NCBI GenBank assembly: GCA_903874585.1
Contig: CAIQSY010000232.1
Span: 1 to 26,272, forward strand
Source: an uncultured Chlorobiaceae bacterium
GTDB taxonomy: Bacteria; Bacteroidota; Chlorobiia; Chlorobiales; Chlorobiaceae
Length of the DNA stretch: 26,272 nucleotides
Reading direction: 5' to 3'
The notes beneath the pieces are model-generated. The model did no database searches. It saw only the letters and a program-made list of their open reading frames with translations, and was not told the origin of the DNA. Positions 6,782 to 14,336 of the stretch are shown here, piece by piece (the first letter of the stretch is position 1; the number at the start of each line of letters is the position of its first letter). A program made the translations under genes and the position numbers.

Positions 6782-7677
6782 TCATGCTTCGGAAAGCTTG
6801 TTCTTCTCACCATACTTATCAACTATCCTTGCACCACCTCCGCTGGCTGCTTGGTAAACCTTGTCTGGTGTGCTATAACCCAACGACTGGTGCATTCTCT
6901 CCGTATTGTAAAATAGGAAATAATCCTTTATTCCAAGCTCCAATTCAGTCACGGTGGCATACCCCTTCAAGTAAATATCTTCATGCTTGACACTGCGCCC
7001 CAGAGCCGTTCAACAAAGATGTTATCCAGTGCCCGACCACGTCCATCCATACTGATGCCAATGCTTTCATGCGCCTTGAGAGCTGTAAGAAAGGCATCAC
7101 TGGTGAATTGAGAACCTTGATCGGTGTTGAAGAGCTCAGGCGTTCCATAAGCCAACAGGGCATCATTGAGAGAGTCAACACAAAATCCGCTGTCCAAGGT
7201 GTTCGATAGCCGCCATGACAAAACCTTGCGTGAGTACCAATCGATCACAGCCACCAGGTACATAAATCCTCGTGACAAGCGCACATAGGTGATATCGGTG
7301 CTCCACACTTGGTTGGAACTATTCACCACAACTCCTCGTAACAAATAAGGATATACCTTATTCTCCGGATGTGGCTTACTGGTATGCTGTCCCGGTGCCA
7401 TACCAGCAAGTCCCAAAATATCCATCAACCGTTGTACACGCTTGCGGTTAATCCGATACCCTAAACCACGAAGGTAATGCACGATTTTGCGGCTACCATA
7501 AAAGGGATGCCGAGTGTACTCTGCGTCAATCGCATCCAACAACTGCTGTTCCTCTCCATCGGGGAGTGCTGCGCTTTGCAGTGCATAGGCCGTCGAGCGG
7601 TTCGTCCCTGCAAGTTCGCATTGCCGTGTTATGGTCAGAGGCTCAAGGATGCTGATCCATTCTCGACGCGTTTTCAT
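6782..7677 (-). pseudogene. IS3-family transposase OrfB (rve integrase domain), frameshifted
   Basis: OrfB carries the HTH_21 segment (HPFYGSRKIVHYLRGLGYRI) and an rve integrase core with catalytic D128 (WSTDITYV), D186 (NTDQGSQFTS) and E223 (NIFVERLW). Right after the glutamate the frame breaks: the first part ends at 6967 with WGAVSSMKIFT, while the expected GSVKHEDIYLKGYA continuation lies in another frame that runs to 6782 (ELGIKDYFLFYNTERMHQSL, then GYSTPDKVY). Removing a duplicated GC near 6995-6998 restores one frame of about 298 codons. The catalytic triad is intact but the essential C-terminal part is separated, so this copy is probably inactive unless the change is a sequencing error. 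Its start overlaps the orfA stop by 4 bases. Confidence 0.88.
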
Positions 7678-7967
7678 AGGGAGACACCAGACTTTTTTTT
7701 AAGCCAGTCCAATTCCATTTTTAACCGGCCAATCTCGGCATAAAGCCGTTCATGACTTGCTGATAGGTCAACAGGTTTCGGACCACGCTTGGTTTCGAAA
7801 AGGGTTGGTGCCTGCTCTTGTAACTCTCTTTTCCATTGTCCAATCTGTACCGGATGAACTTCAATTTCCTGACTGATGTCGTTCAACGTCTTGGTGCTCC
7901 GAATCGCCTCAAGTGCCACCTTTGCTTTGAATGCACCCGTAAAAATCTTTCGCTTTTTCCAATTCAT
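7674..7967 (-). CDS. IS3-family transposase OrfA
   Basis: A 97-residue protein with an N-terminal helix-turn-helix (FTGAFKAKVALEAIRSTKTL, then ISQEIEVHPVQIGQWKREL) and a leucine-rich coiled coil near the C-terminus (ERLYAEIGRLKMELDWLKKK). The ATG at 7967 is chosen because an AGAGGA sits about 7 bases upstream; an earlier ATG at 7997 lies in the terminal repeat. Near the end an A8 tract (T8 on the plus strand, 7693-7700) in the LKKK codons is a classic slippery site, and a -1 shift there would fuse OrfA to OrfB as OrfAB, the active transposase of this family. Confidence 0.88.
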   Translation of the reverse strand: MNWKKRKIFTGAFKAKVALEAIRSTKTLNDISQEIEVHPVQIGQWKRELQEQAPTLFETKRGPKPVDLSASHERLYAEIGRLKMELDWLKKKSGVSL

Positions 7968-7988
7968 AACTTGATCCTCTTTTCGGCA

Positions 7989-8029
7989 AGTTACCATCTT
8001 AAATTATTGTCCGAAAATTGGGGTCCACT
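7989..8029 (-). repeat. Right terminal inverted repeat of the IS3-family element
   Basis: Read on the minus strand it begins AGTGGACCCC, has GACAATAA at position 19, and then TTTAAGATGGTAACT, mirroring the left end. A possible orfA start ATG at 7997 falls inside it, which argues for the internal start at 7967. Confidence 0.8.
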
Positions 8030-8069
8030 ATAGATAAGATTTTTCAAAAATGGAAGGCGGTCATTTATA

Positions 8070-8094
8070 GGGAATAAAATATTTTTATGCTCCC
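8070..8094. other. Imperfect hairpin downstream of the polysaccharide genes
   Basis: GGGA and ATAAAA pair with TTTTAT and TCCC across a three-base loop with a small bulge. It lies 13-37 bases past the last minus-strand stop. No T-tract follows on the minus strand, so it is at best a weak or atypical terminator. Confidence 0.3.
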
Positions 8095-8106
8095 ATGTAT
8101 ACTTCC

Positions 8107-8297
8107 TTATTTATGGAATGCAGTATAAATCTCCTTGATTAATAAATAAAAGCTAAATTTAGCTTTTTGGTTTAAAGCGAGTCCATTTATGCTTAGTATT
8201 GTTTTAAAGTATTCAGAAAAATATTCATGATTTTCATGAAAATATATGCGGTATTCATGTATTTTGTATTGTAATTTATCAAAAATATTTTGATGGA
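8107..8297 (-). pseudogene. Displaced 3' part of the terminal GT2 gene
   Basis: After the A10 tract, the coding pattern of the upstream GT2 gene continues in a different frame to a TAA at 8107, adding about 60 residues (FDKLQYKIHEYRIYFHENHE and on to LLIKEIYTAFHK). Joining the two frames by deleting one A gives a protein of about 298 residues, close to the 304 residues of the adjacent GT2 paralogue. This stretch has no good start of its own; the ATG at 8355 lies antiphase inside the GT2 gene. Confidence 0.7.
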
Positions 8298-9004
8298 TTT
8301 TTTTTTTGATACTTGTGTTGTGAGCTGAGGCGTTTATGAAAAAGTATTTGATCATCTAAAGCTAAGTATCCTGATGTCAAAATTTTGAAGACTGATAACA
8401 TATCTGCGCCCCATAAACCCTTACTTTCAAAAAAAAGTCCTTTTTGTTCAAGTATACTCTGTCTTTTAAATAATCCATAAATAACATTAGCTTTTCCTTT
8501 TCTTTCTTCCATTTGCATGAAGGCAAAGAGTCGTTCAAATAAATCTTGTGAAGTTAATTCTTGAAGATTATATTTTCTTATTTCTTTCCCCGATATATCA
8601 ATATTGTTAAAACCAGAAAATGCAATTGCTGCATTTGGGTTATGATTGAATAATTTAAGCATGGTTGATAAAAAAGAAGGTTCCCATGTGTCATCATGCG
8701 CTGCCCACATAAAGAATTCCCCATTTGCTTCTGTTAATACGGTTTTAAAATTATTTTCTGCACCTATATTAATATGATTTGATATGTATCGTATTCTTTT
8801 ATCTATTGCGGCATGATTGCGGCATATTTTTGAAGTGTTATCTGTTGAGGCATTATCAGATATTATTAATTCAAATTCTTTTTCATCCTGAGCAAGAAGT
8901 GATTTTATCGCTTCATCGATAAAATCTTCCCCATTGTATACAGGCATTCCAATACTGACTTTTATTCTTTTCTCCATTTGTTCATGATTGTATTGATCTG
9001 ACAT
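8279..9004 (-). CDS. Family 2 glycosyltransferase, C-terminus cut by frameshift
   Basis: The GT-A core is clear: VSIGMPVYNGEDFIDEAIKS (about residues 16-35), the nucleotide-binding LIISDNASTDNT (about 49-60) and FFMWAAHDDTW, which holds the metal-binding acidic residues. It is a paralogue of the adjacent upstream GT2 gene, sharing SIGMPVYNGE, ELIISDNAS and the FFMWAAHDDTW block. The frame ends early at a TGA just after an A10 tract; the missing C-terminal segment is in the next frame to 8107. The gene overlaps its neighbour by 43 bases from this ATG, or 16 from the in-frame ATG at 8977. It is predicted to add a sugar to the locus polysaccharide; donor and acceptor are unknown. It may be off, partly active, or switchable. 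Confidence 0.85.
   Translation of the reverse strand: MSDQYNHEQMEKRIKVSIGMPVYNGEDFIDEAIKSLLAQDEKEFELIISDNASTDNTSKICRNHAAIDKRIRYISNHINIGAENNFKTVLTEANGEFFMWAAHDDTWEPSFLSTMLKLFNHNPNAAIAFSGFNNIDISGKEIRKYNLQELTSQDLFERLFAFMQMEERKGKANVIYGLFKRQSILEQKGLFFESKGLWGADMLSVFKILTSGYLALDDQILFHKRLSSQHKYQKKNPSKYF
8298..8307 (-). repeat. A10 homopolymer inside a glycosyltransferase gene
   Basis: Ten consecutive T on the plus strand (A on the coding strand), at the codons for QKKN of the GT2 gene. The frame ends 19 bases later, whereas a one-base shorter tract would read on for about 60 residues. Such tracts are hot spots for slipped-strand mutation and also for sequencing error. Confidence 0.85.
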
Positions 9005-9876
9005 ATTTGATAATTTCTTTTATATGTTCTATCATGATATTTTTCAAATATATATTTTACAGCACTATAGTATTCTGGTAGCAGTTTTTTGTAGAGTTGT
9101 AGTGAATTTCTCTTTGCAGTTTTAAATCTTTTTGAATCTTTTCTTAATATGTTGTAGAAATTGACTGTTTTGCCTTCAGGCCATTTGTTTTCATAGCGTT
9201 TGTTGAATGGGTAGTCAGATAATACATGACCTCGGCCAAGATATACAATTACTGCACCTAAAGCGCCATCATTTCCGATATCCTGAATATTTAGTGCGTT
9301 TCTTATAAAATTAGTTCTGAATAACGAGTAGACAATATTGCATTTATGGGAGAGATGATGCAGCCCCATAAAGTTTAATACACGAAGATTTTTATCTTGT
9401 GATTCAATAAATTGAAAAATCTTGTGATCAATTGCTCTTTCTTTTTTCTTTGTAATACTTTGCAATTTAAAAGAAGGAAAAACAAAGTCGATCGAATTAT
9501 CATTTAATAATTGAAGGGCGTTATTTAATAATGTTTGACTCCATGTGTCATCATGTGCTGCCCACATGAAAAAATCTGTGTGTGCACGATCTAATACAAA
9601 CTGAAAATTATCAATTGCGCCAATATTTTTTTGTTGACGGAAATATATAATCCGCTCATCTTTATTAGCATATTCTCTACATATTCTTTCAGTACCATCA
9701 TCTGAGGCATTGTCTGAAATTATTAACTCAAAATTGGTGAAGGATTGTTGCAGAAGAGAATTTAGTGCATCACAAAGCAGTTTTTCTCCATTATATACAG
9801 GCATGCCTATACTAATATATGGATGCTGATTTTTACTCTTGTTATGTAGTGTTTTTGTTATAATAGGTGGCTGCAT
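8962..9876 (-). CDS. Family 2 glycosyltransferase
   Basis: A 304-residue GT-A enzyme with ISIGMPVYNGEKLLCDALNS (about residues 21-40), LIISDNASDDGTERICREY (about 53-71) and FFMWAAHDDTW (about 101-111) with the acidic metal-binding pair. It is complete and paralogous to the next gene, which it overlaps, so the pair arose by tandem duplication. It is predicted to transfer a nucleotide-activated sugar at the cytoplasmic face of the membrane during O-chain or capsule repeat assembly. It follows the CmcI-like gene after a 161-base gap, the largest gap in this part of the locus, which holds an inverted repeat. AT-rich composition matches the other glycosyltransferases rather than the flanking core genes. 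Confidence 0.9.
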   Translation of the reverse strand: MQPPIITKTLHNKSKNQHPYISIGMPVYNGEKLLCDALNSLLQQSFTNFELIISDNASDDGTERICREYANKDERIIYFRQQKNIGAIDNFQFVLDRAHTDFFMWAAHDDTWSQTLLNNALQLLNDNSIDFVFPSFKLQSITKKKERAIDHKIFQFIESQDKNLRVLNFMGLHHLSHKCNIVYSLFRTNFIRNALNIQDIGNDGALGAVIVYLGRGHVLSDYPFNKRYENKWPEGKTVNFYNILRKDSKRFKTAKRNSLQLYKKLLPEYYSAVKYIFEKYHDRTYKRNYQICQINTIMNKWRKE

Positions 9877-9993
9877 ATCCAGTTCACATTTTTTTTTGAG
9901 ATGTCATGAGCTGTATAGTTGCAAACTTTTATCGAATCGCTACAGGATATCTTTTTAGAAGTTGTGCTTCATGATGTAATTTCTACACATATC

Positions 9994-10026
9994 CAACTAT
10001 CCCGCAGCAAGTGTACAGGATAGTTG
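9994..10026. other. Inverted repeat between the CmcI-like and GT2 genes
   Basis: CAACTATCC and GGATAGTTG form a perfect 9-bp stem around a 15-base loop, within the 161-base gap just past the CmcI-like stop. No T-run follows on the minus strand, so it is not a standard terminator. It could be an RNA structure partly separating expression of the last two genes, or a protein site. The rest of the gap shows nothing clear. Confidence 0.5.
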
Positions 10027-10037
10027 TTGGATATTTA

Positions 10038-10793
10038 TCATCCTATCCGTTTCAGGTATCCGTCAGGAGCAACGGTAAGCAGTAATTTATTCTGAATACT
10101 TTTGTCGATTTCAAATTCGTCATGTGTTTTCAGATATTGCCATACAGCAGTTTTAGGATTATTTCCTGGTCCCCATGGACGGTCAGGAAACATTTCCTTG
10201 GGCATGTCTTCAACAACAGTGTCGAAAACGACACAGTAGCTTCCAACACTAGTGAGAGGAGCGTAAGCTTCAAGCTCAGCCAACACATGGTCATGGGTGT
10301 GGTTGCTGTCCAGAAAGACTACGATTCGAGAATAGTTTTTAGCAATAGCGTGAACCTGGTCAATGACTTCTGGAGCAATACTGGAGCCCTGAATCATCTG
10401 GATGCGCGAGGACATGGGGTGGGCTTCGATAGCTTCTCTATTATGACTACGAATATCGATATCAATGCCGAGCACTTTACGCATTGATTCCTTGGGATTG
10501 ATGGTTGTTCCGCTGTTGATGGCGTCGGTCATGTCAAGCAATGCTAACATTGATGCACTGAAAATAAGTGACCCGCCGTGGGCGATACCGGTTTCAATGA
10601 TGAGATCTGGTTTTATATCCCAGATGAGTTCTTGCATACAGACAATATCTTGTGGAAACTGAATGATAGGGCGACCTTGCCAATCAAAATGATATGAATA
10701 TTTGTATTCACAAAGGCGATTAAAAAAGATATTAGTTTCTTGCTTCAGCTTCTCGTCGGCTCCCATTAATGATACAGAATTTGTGTCAATCAT
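10038..10793 (-). CDS. CmcI-like (cephalosporin hydroxylase family) SAM-fold protein
   Basis: A 251-residue protein matching the CmcI/rhamnosyl O-methyltransferase family, a Rossmann SAM-binding fold. The LIIETGIAHGGSLIFSASML segment (about residues 64-83) is the SAM-site equivalent; VLGIDIDIR, RIVVFLDSNHTHDHVLAEL and the WGPGNNPKTAVWQYL region near the end are family hallmarks. Despite the database name, members in sugar clusters are generally regarded as sugar-modifying methyltransferases, not beta-lactam enzymes. The ATG overlaps the NeuD-like gene stop by 8 bases, tying it to the CDP-sugar pathway. A likely role is O- or N-methylation of the deoxysugar or of the growing glycan, by context only. 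Confidence 0.8.
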   Translation of the reverse strand: MIDTNSVSLMGADEKLKQETNIFFNRLCEYKYSYHFDWQGRPIIQFPQDIVCMQELIWDIKPDLIIETGIAHGGSLIFSASMLALLDMTDAINSGTTINPKESMRKVLGIDIDIRSHNREAIEAHPMSSRIQMIQGSSIAPEVIDQVHAIAKNYSRIVVFLDSNHTHDHVLAELEAYAPLTSVGSYCVVFDTVVEDMPKEMFPDRPWGPGNNPKTAVWQYLKTHDEFEIDKSIQNKLLLTVAPDGYLKRIG

Positions 10794-11451
10794 ATTTGTT
10801 TTTTCTAATAATTTTAGCTGGATTCCCTATTACTACGACATTGTCAGGTATGTTTCGAGTTACAACTGCGCCAGCACCAACAACGACACTCTTACCTATT
10901 TGAATTCGAGGCAAGATTACTGCACCCGCGCCTATAAAACTATTATCCCCGATGGTTACACAGCCGCATAACACTGCACCTGGTGCAATATGAACACCAA
11001 AACCAAGCGTGCATTCATGATCAATATTTGAGCTATTATTGATAATACTGAAACTGTTAATTGAAACATCTGCTGCAATAACAGTGTTTGCCAGAATTTG
11101 ACATCCATTACTTACTGATGTAGATTCTGAGACTACTGCACTAGGATGAATAATTGTTGGAAAACATAATCTGGTCAGTTGAATTTTTTCTGCGAGTTCT
11201 AAACGATCTTTTCCTCTATTACCACCAATTGCAAGAGCTGCTCCTATGCCGTATAATGATTTTTGTTCACATAACCACTGTTGAAAACCTGAAAAACCAA
11301 TAAATAATGGAATACCCTCAAGGCAAGCTTTAGCCTCAGGATTATTGTCAAAAAGAGCAATAACTTTAAATCCGTTTAACTTTATGATGTCAGCTAAAAC
11401 CTTGGCATGGCCAGAACTTCCCCAAATGATGAAACGATCACATTTAGACAT
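10786..11451 (-). CDS. NeuD/PglD-family sugar O/N-acyltransferase
   Basis: A 221-residue protein with an N-terminal Rossmann-like domain (FIIWGSSGHAKVLADII, residues 7-23) that binds the nucleotide sugar, and a C-terminal left-handed beta-helix of hexapeptide repeats (about 95-215). IDHECTLGFGVHIAPGAVLCG contains the conserved catalytic-base histidine of PglD-like enzymes. It follows the DegT aminotransferase with an 8-base overlap, and this aminotransferase-acyltransferase pair is the known logic for making N-acylated amino sugars such as bacillosamine and perosamine derivatives. It therefore most likely acylates the amino group made by the preceding enzyme. Whether it uses acetyl-CoA or another acyl-CoA cannot be read. 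Confidence 0.85.
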   Translation of the reverse strand: MSKCDRFIIWGSSGHAKVLADIIKLNGFKVIALFDNNPEAKACLEGIPLFIGFSGFQQWLCEQKSLYGIGAALAIGGNRGKDRLELAEKIQLTRLCFPTIIHPSAVVSESTSVSNGCQILANTVIAADVSINSFSIINNSSNIDHECTLGFGVHIAPGAVLCGCVTIGDNSFIGAGAVILPRIQIGKSVVVGAGAVVTRNIPDNVVVIGNPAKIIRKNKYD

Positions 11452-12553
11452 TGAGGCACCTTAAAATAAATTCTATAACACGATTCTGCTCGTCTTTTGT
11501 CATATCATGATAGCTGGGGAGGTTAATAGCTCTATTTGGTATATCCCATGCAACAACATTAAAATATTGCTTTTCAAACATCGTCAAGCTTGACAATGGA
11601 TGAAAGAACACTCTCGCATCAATATTTTTAGATTTGAAGACCTTTTGTAGTTGTTCCCGTGTTACCCCTGTTTCGGGCTGGAAAACAACAGTTGGCATCC
11701 AGCCGCCATTCGTAGTTCCAGAAGGTTCTGGATTTATGGCTACAGTAGGAAAAAATTCTATTAGTGTTTTATAGTATGACAGTATATCACGTTTTCGACT
11801 AATTAAATCATTAATTCGTTCCATCTGAGCACAACCAATGGCAGCCTGAATATTCGACATCTTGTACTTGAAGCCAACCATATCCGGCCAGAATTGTTTG
11901 GTCTGCCCTCGTGCTCGCCCATGATTACTCAGAGTAAGGACATGCTCATAGAGTCCAGGGTCATTGGTAACAAACATCCCCCCTTCACCTGTGGTAATCG
12001 TTTTAGTGCCATGAAACGAAAACGTTCCAAATTTACCCATACTGCCAGCACGTTTTCCATGAAAAACAGAGCCGATGGCTTCAGCAGCATCCTCAATTAC
12101 CGGAATATCATACTTCTCTCCAATAGCCAGAAGTTCATCCATTTCGCACAGGTTTCCGTAAAGATGGACGGCAATGATGGCTTTTGTATGTGGCGTGATT
12201 GCAGCTTCAGCAAGTTCGGGATTGATACACCAACTGTCGGGCAAAATATCCACAAAGACAGGTTTGGCTCCAAGTTGAACGATTGGTGCTGCAGTGGCAA
12301 TCCAGTTTGTATCAGCCATAATAACTTCATCGCCGGGACCAATCCCTATAGCTGCCAGTCCCATGTGAAGTGCACCAGTACAACTTGAAGTTGCTATTGC
12401 ATATTGCACACCAAGATGATGCTTGAAGAGCTCTTCGAAACGGTTGATATATTCATAACATTGATCTCCCCAGCCATTTCTTGCTGCATCTGTTGCGTAG
12501 GAAATTTCAAGCTCAGTAATGGATGGTTTTGTGTAAAAAATCCGGTTATTCAT
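11444..12553 (-). CDS. DegT/DnrJ/EryC1/StrS-family PLP sugar aminotransferase
   Basis: A 369-residue sugar aminotransferase. Visible landmarks are the PLP-phosphate region ATSSCTGALHMGL, the ED-AAEAIG motif with the ring-binding aspartate (about D155), and the Schiff-base lysine in FSFHGTKTITTGEGG (about K184). The lysine excludes the 3-dehydrase relatives (ColD, RfbH/E1), which have histidine there. The start at 12553 is set by GGAGG 5 bases upstream and a 4-base ATGA overlap with the preceding methyltransferase gene. The predicted reaction is transamination of a keto-deoxysugar nucleotide with glutamate as donor; a CDP-4-keto-6-deoxyhexose from RfbF/RfbG, after modification, is the natural substrate here. 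Perosamine synthase-like enzymes are among the closest in pattern. Confidence 0.88.
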   Translation of the reverse strand: MNNRIFYTKPSITELEISYATDAARNGWGDQCYEYINRFEELFKHHLGVQYAIATSSCTGALHMGLAAIGIGPGDEVIMADTNWIATAAPIVQLGAKPVFVDILPDSWCINPELAEAAITPHTKAIIAVHLYGNLCEMDELLAIGEKYDIPVIEDAAEAIGSVFHGKRAGSMGKFGTFSFHGTKTITTGEGGMFVTNDPGLYEHVLTLSNHGRARGQTKQFWPDMVGFKYKMSNIQAAIGCAQMERINDLISRKRDILSYYKTLIEFFPTVAINPEPSGTTNGGWMPTVVFQPETGVTREQLQKVFKSKNIDARVFFHPLSSLTMFEKQYFNVVAWDIPNRAINLPSYHDMTKDEQNRVIEFILRCLNV

Positions 12554-13776
12554 GATACCTCCAAACATGGTACAGCAGTGACAAATTTAGCACCCCACTC
12601 TCTTATATAACTAAGTTGATCTCTGACTTCATCTTTGAGGTTCCATGGCAGAATAACAATATAGTCAGGATGTTGTTCATGTAGTCTTGACTCGCTCACA
12701 ATTGGTATGCGGCTGCCAGGCATAAACTTGTTCTGTTTGGCAGGATTTTTATCGACAACATAAGCTATCAGATCAGGTCGTATACCGGCAAAATTCATAA
12801 AAGTATTTCCTTTCGCTGCCGCGCCATAAGCTACTACTGATTTGTGCTGATGTTTTGCCTCAATAAGGAACATTAAGAGGTCATTCTTGAGTTGTTCTGC
12901 CCGGGCCTGAAAAACGTCATAGTAGCCGATAGTTTTGATTCCAGCACCCTCTTCTTTTTTGAGCAGGCGATTTACCTCTTCACTGATTGTTTTTGTGCCT
13001 GTATCTGTTCGCTGAGCGAATACTCTAAGGCTGCCCCCATGAGTTGGAAGTTCCTGTACATTAAAGACCGTCAGACCATTTGCTGCAAAAATATATTTTA
13101 CTGCTGTGAGAGAAAGATACGAAAAGTGCTCATGATAAATCGTATCGAATTGACTTGATGAAATCAGGTTAAGCAAGTGTGGGAACTCAAAGGTGGCGAC
13201 ACCTTCCGGCTTGAGCAACAGGGTAAAGCCAGCAACAAAGTCATTGATATCAGGCACATGTGCGAGCACATTGTTGGCTACAGTTAAATCTGCTTGCCTG
13301 CCTTGAGCAACAATTTGCTTAGCCAGGCTGACTCCAAAAAATTCCTCAATGATGTCGATACCTTTGGCTCGAGCAGCATTGGCCGTACTTGAAGTTGGTT
13401 CTATACCGGTACAGGAAATCCCTCTCGCTTTCACGTATTGCAAAAGATAACCGTCGTTAGCCGCCACCTCCACGACATGGCTGGTATTGTTCAGCATGAA
13501 AAGCTTAATCATATCACTTACATAACACTCACTATGCTCAAGCCAACTACTTGAGAAGGCGCTGAAGTAGGCATAGTCAGCATCAAACAATTCATCGGCT
13601 TCAGCAAAATCTTCAGTTTGTACAAGCCAGCACTTTTCACATACCAAGACTCGCAATGGAAACCATTTTTCCGGTTTGTGGATCGTTTGCGGAGTAAGAT
13701 ATGCATTGGAAGGTGGAGCGCTACCCAGATCTATCAAGGTGAGCTTCAGTTCAGAATGGCAGTGACGGCACCTCAT
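12550..13776 (-). CDS. SAM-dependent sugar C-methyltransferase (TylC3/TcaB9-like)
   Basis: A 408-residue three-part enzyme. An N-terminal zinc-binding domain has two CxxC pairs (C3/C6 and C46/C49). The central Rossmann domain has the SAM motif VVEVAANDGYLLQ (about residues 101-113) and the IYHEHFSYLS segment, a hallmark of the deoxysugar C-3-methyltransferase family (Methyltransf_13/11/14). A C-terminal domain (VVAYGAAAKGNTFMNFAGI) completes the family layout. These enzymes methylate C-3 of 4-keto-6-deoxyhexose nucleotides, which gives branched sugars. The start ATG overlaps the epimerase stop by 4 bases and the stop overlaps the aminotransferase start by 4, so it acts in the same pathway. 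The length is normal for the family. Confidence 0.88.
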   Translation of the reverse strand: MRCRHCHSELKLTLIDLGSAPPSNAYLTPQTIHKPEKWFPLRVLVCEKCWLVQTEDFAEADELFDADYAYFSAFSSSWLEHSECYVSDMIKLFMLNNTSHVVEVAANDGYLLQYVKARGISCTGIEPTSSTANAARAKGIDIIEEFFGVSLAKQIVAQGRQADLTVANNVLAHVPDINDFVAGFTLLLKPEGVATFEFPHLLNLISSSQFDTIYHEHFSYLSLTAVKYIFAANGLTVFNVQELPTHGGSLRVFAQRTDTGTKTISEEVNRLLKKEEGAGIKTIGYYDVFQARAEQLKNDLLMFLIEAKHQHKSVVAYGAAAKGNTFMNFAGIRPDLIAYVVDKNPAKQNKFMPGSRIPIVSESRLHEQHPDYIVILPWNLKDEVRDQLSYIREWGAKFVTAVPCLEVS

Positions 13777-14336
13777 AACTCTACTCCCTTGAAATCGTGG
13801 TTCATCATTGGATGTTGTTTATCTCGTAAAGATTGTTCGGTAATTGGTAATGGCCATTCAATGGCCAGTTGCTGGTCCATAGCATTCAAAGCTCCTTCTG
13901 CATTACTGTTATAACTTGCGGTATGAAAATAGAGCATTTCACAATTTTCAGTCATTGTCTGGAACCCATGGGCAAAGCCCTCAGGAATAAATAACATTTT
14001 GTGATTTGTGGCACTAAGAATTTCAGCGTGCCATTCAAGAAATGTGGGTGAATGGGTACGTACATCTATTGCAACATCATAAACTGCACCTTTCAGGCAT
14101 AAAACAAACTTGGTTTCTGCATACGGAGGGTGCTGAAAATGCATTCCTCGCAGTGTCCCAATTTTTTCAGTTAACGTATGGTTGACCTGTACAATGGATT
14201 TATTTCCAAGGAGTTCGGTGAAATTCGTTTGACAAAAAAGTCGTTCAAAGTACCCACGGTTGTCCCCAAGAGGCTTGCACTTGATAATTTTAAGTCCTTG
14301 CAACAGAGTGTCAATGATATCAAAACGCTTACTCAT
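13773..14336 (-). CDS. rfbC: RmlC-like NDP-4-keto-6-deoxysugar 3(,5)-epimerase
   Basis: A cupin-fold RmlC-family protein. It shows GDNRGYFERLF near the N-terminus, the catalytic histidine in LRGMHFQ, the conserved lysine in ETKFV, IDVR with its aspartate, IPEGFAHGFQ, and the tyrosine of LYFHTASY, in the position of the acid in full 3,5-epimerases. The ATG at 14336 overlaps the rfbG stop by 8 bases; an earlier in-frame ATG at 14357 is possible. In this operon the substrate is probably a CDP-sugar rather than dTDP-4-keto-rhamnose precursor, because rfbF/rfbG precede it and no rfbA/rfbB is seen. Relatives beside C-methyltransferases often epimerise C-5 only; which carbon is inverted here cannot be read. 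Confidence 0.85.
   Translation of the reverse strand: MSKRFDIIDTLLQGLKIIKCKPLGDNRGYFERLFCQTNFTELLGNKSIVQVNHTLTEKIGTLRGMHFQHPPYAETKFVLCLKGAVYDVAIDVRTHSPTFLEWHAEILSATNHKMLFIPEGFAHGFQTMTENCEMLYFHTASYNSNAEGALNAMDQQLAIEWPLPITEQSLRDKQHPMMNHDFKGVEL

Larger units (their letters stand above)
6681..8029 (-). mobile_element. IS3-family insertion sequence with bipartite inverted ends
   Basis: About 1.35 kb with two overlapping transposase frames on the minus strand. The ends match as inverted repeats: AGTGGACCC at 6681-6689 against GGGTCCACT at 8021-8029, then GACAATAA at the same offset on both sides (6699-6706; 8004-8011), then a 14/15 match further in (6716-6730; 7989-8003). The exact termini may start at TGGACCC (6683 and 8027), since IS3 elements usually begin with TG. 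No 3-5 bp target duplication is visible in the flanks. The element sits between two converging genes and interrupts neither. Confidence 0.88.

Noticed and set aside
8107..8355. An 82-codon frame as a separate small gene
   Set aside because: Its first part overlaps the GT2 gene out of phase, and the remainder is the natural continuation of that GT2 after the A10 tract.
10038..10793. CmcI-like protein as a beta-lactam biosynthesis enzyme
   Set aside because: The family name is historical; there are no other beta-lactam genes, and the operon is sugar-specific.
11444..12553. DegT-family protein as an RfbH-type CDP-4-keto-6-deoxyglucose 3-dehydrase
   Set aside because: The Schiff-base lysine is present (HGTKTITTGEGG), whereas the dehydrases have histidine at this place, so transamination is favoured.
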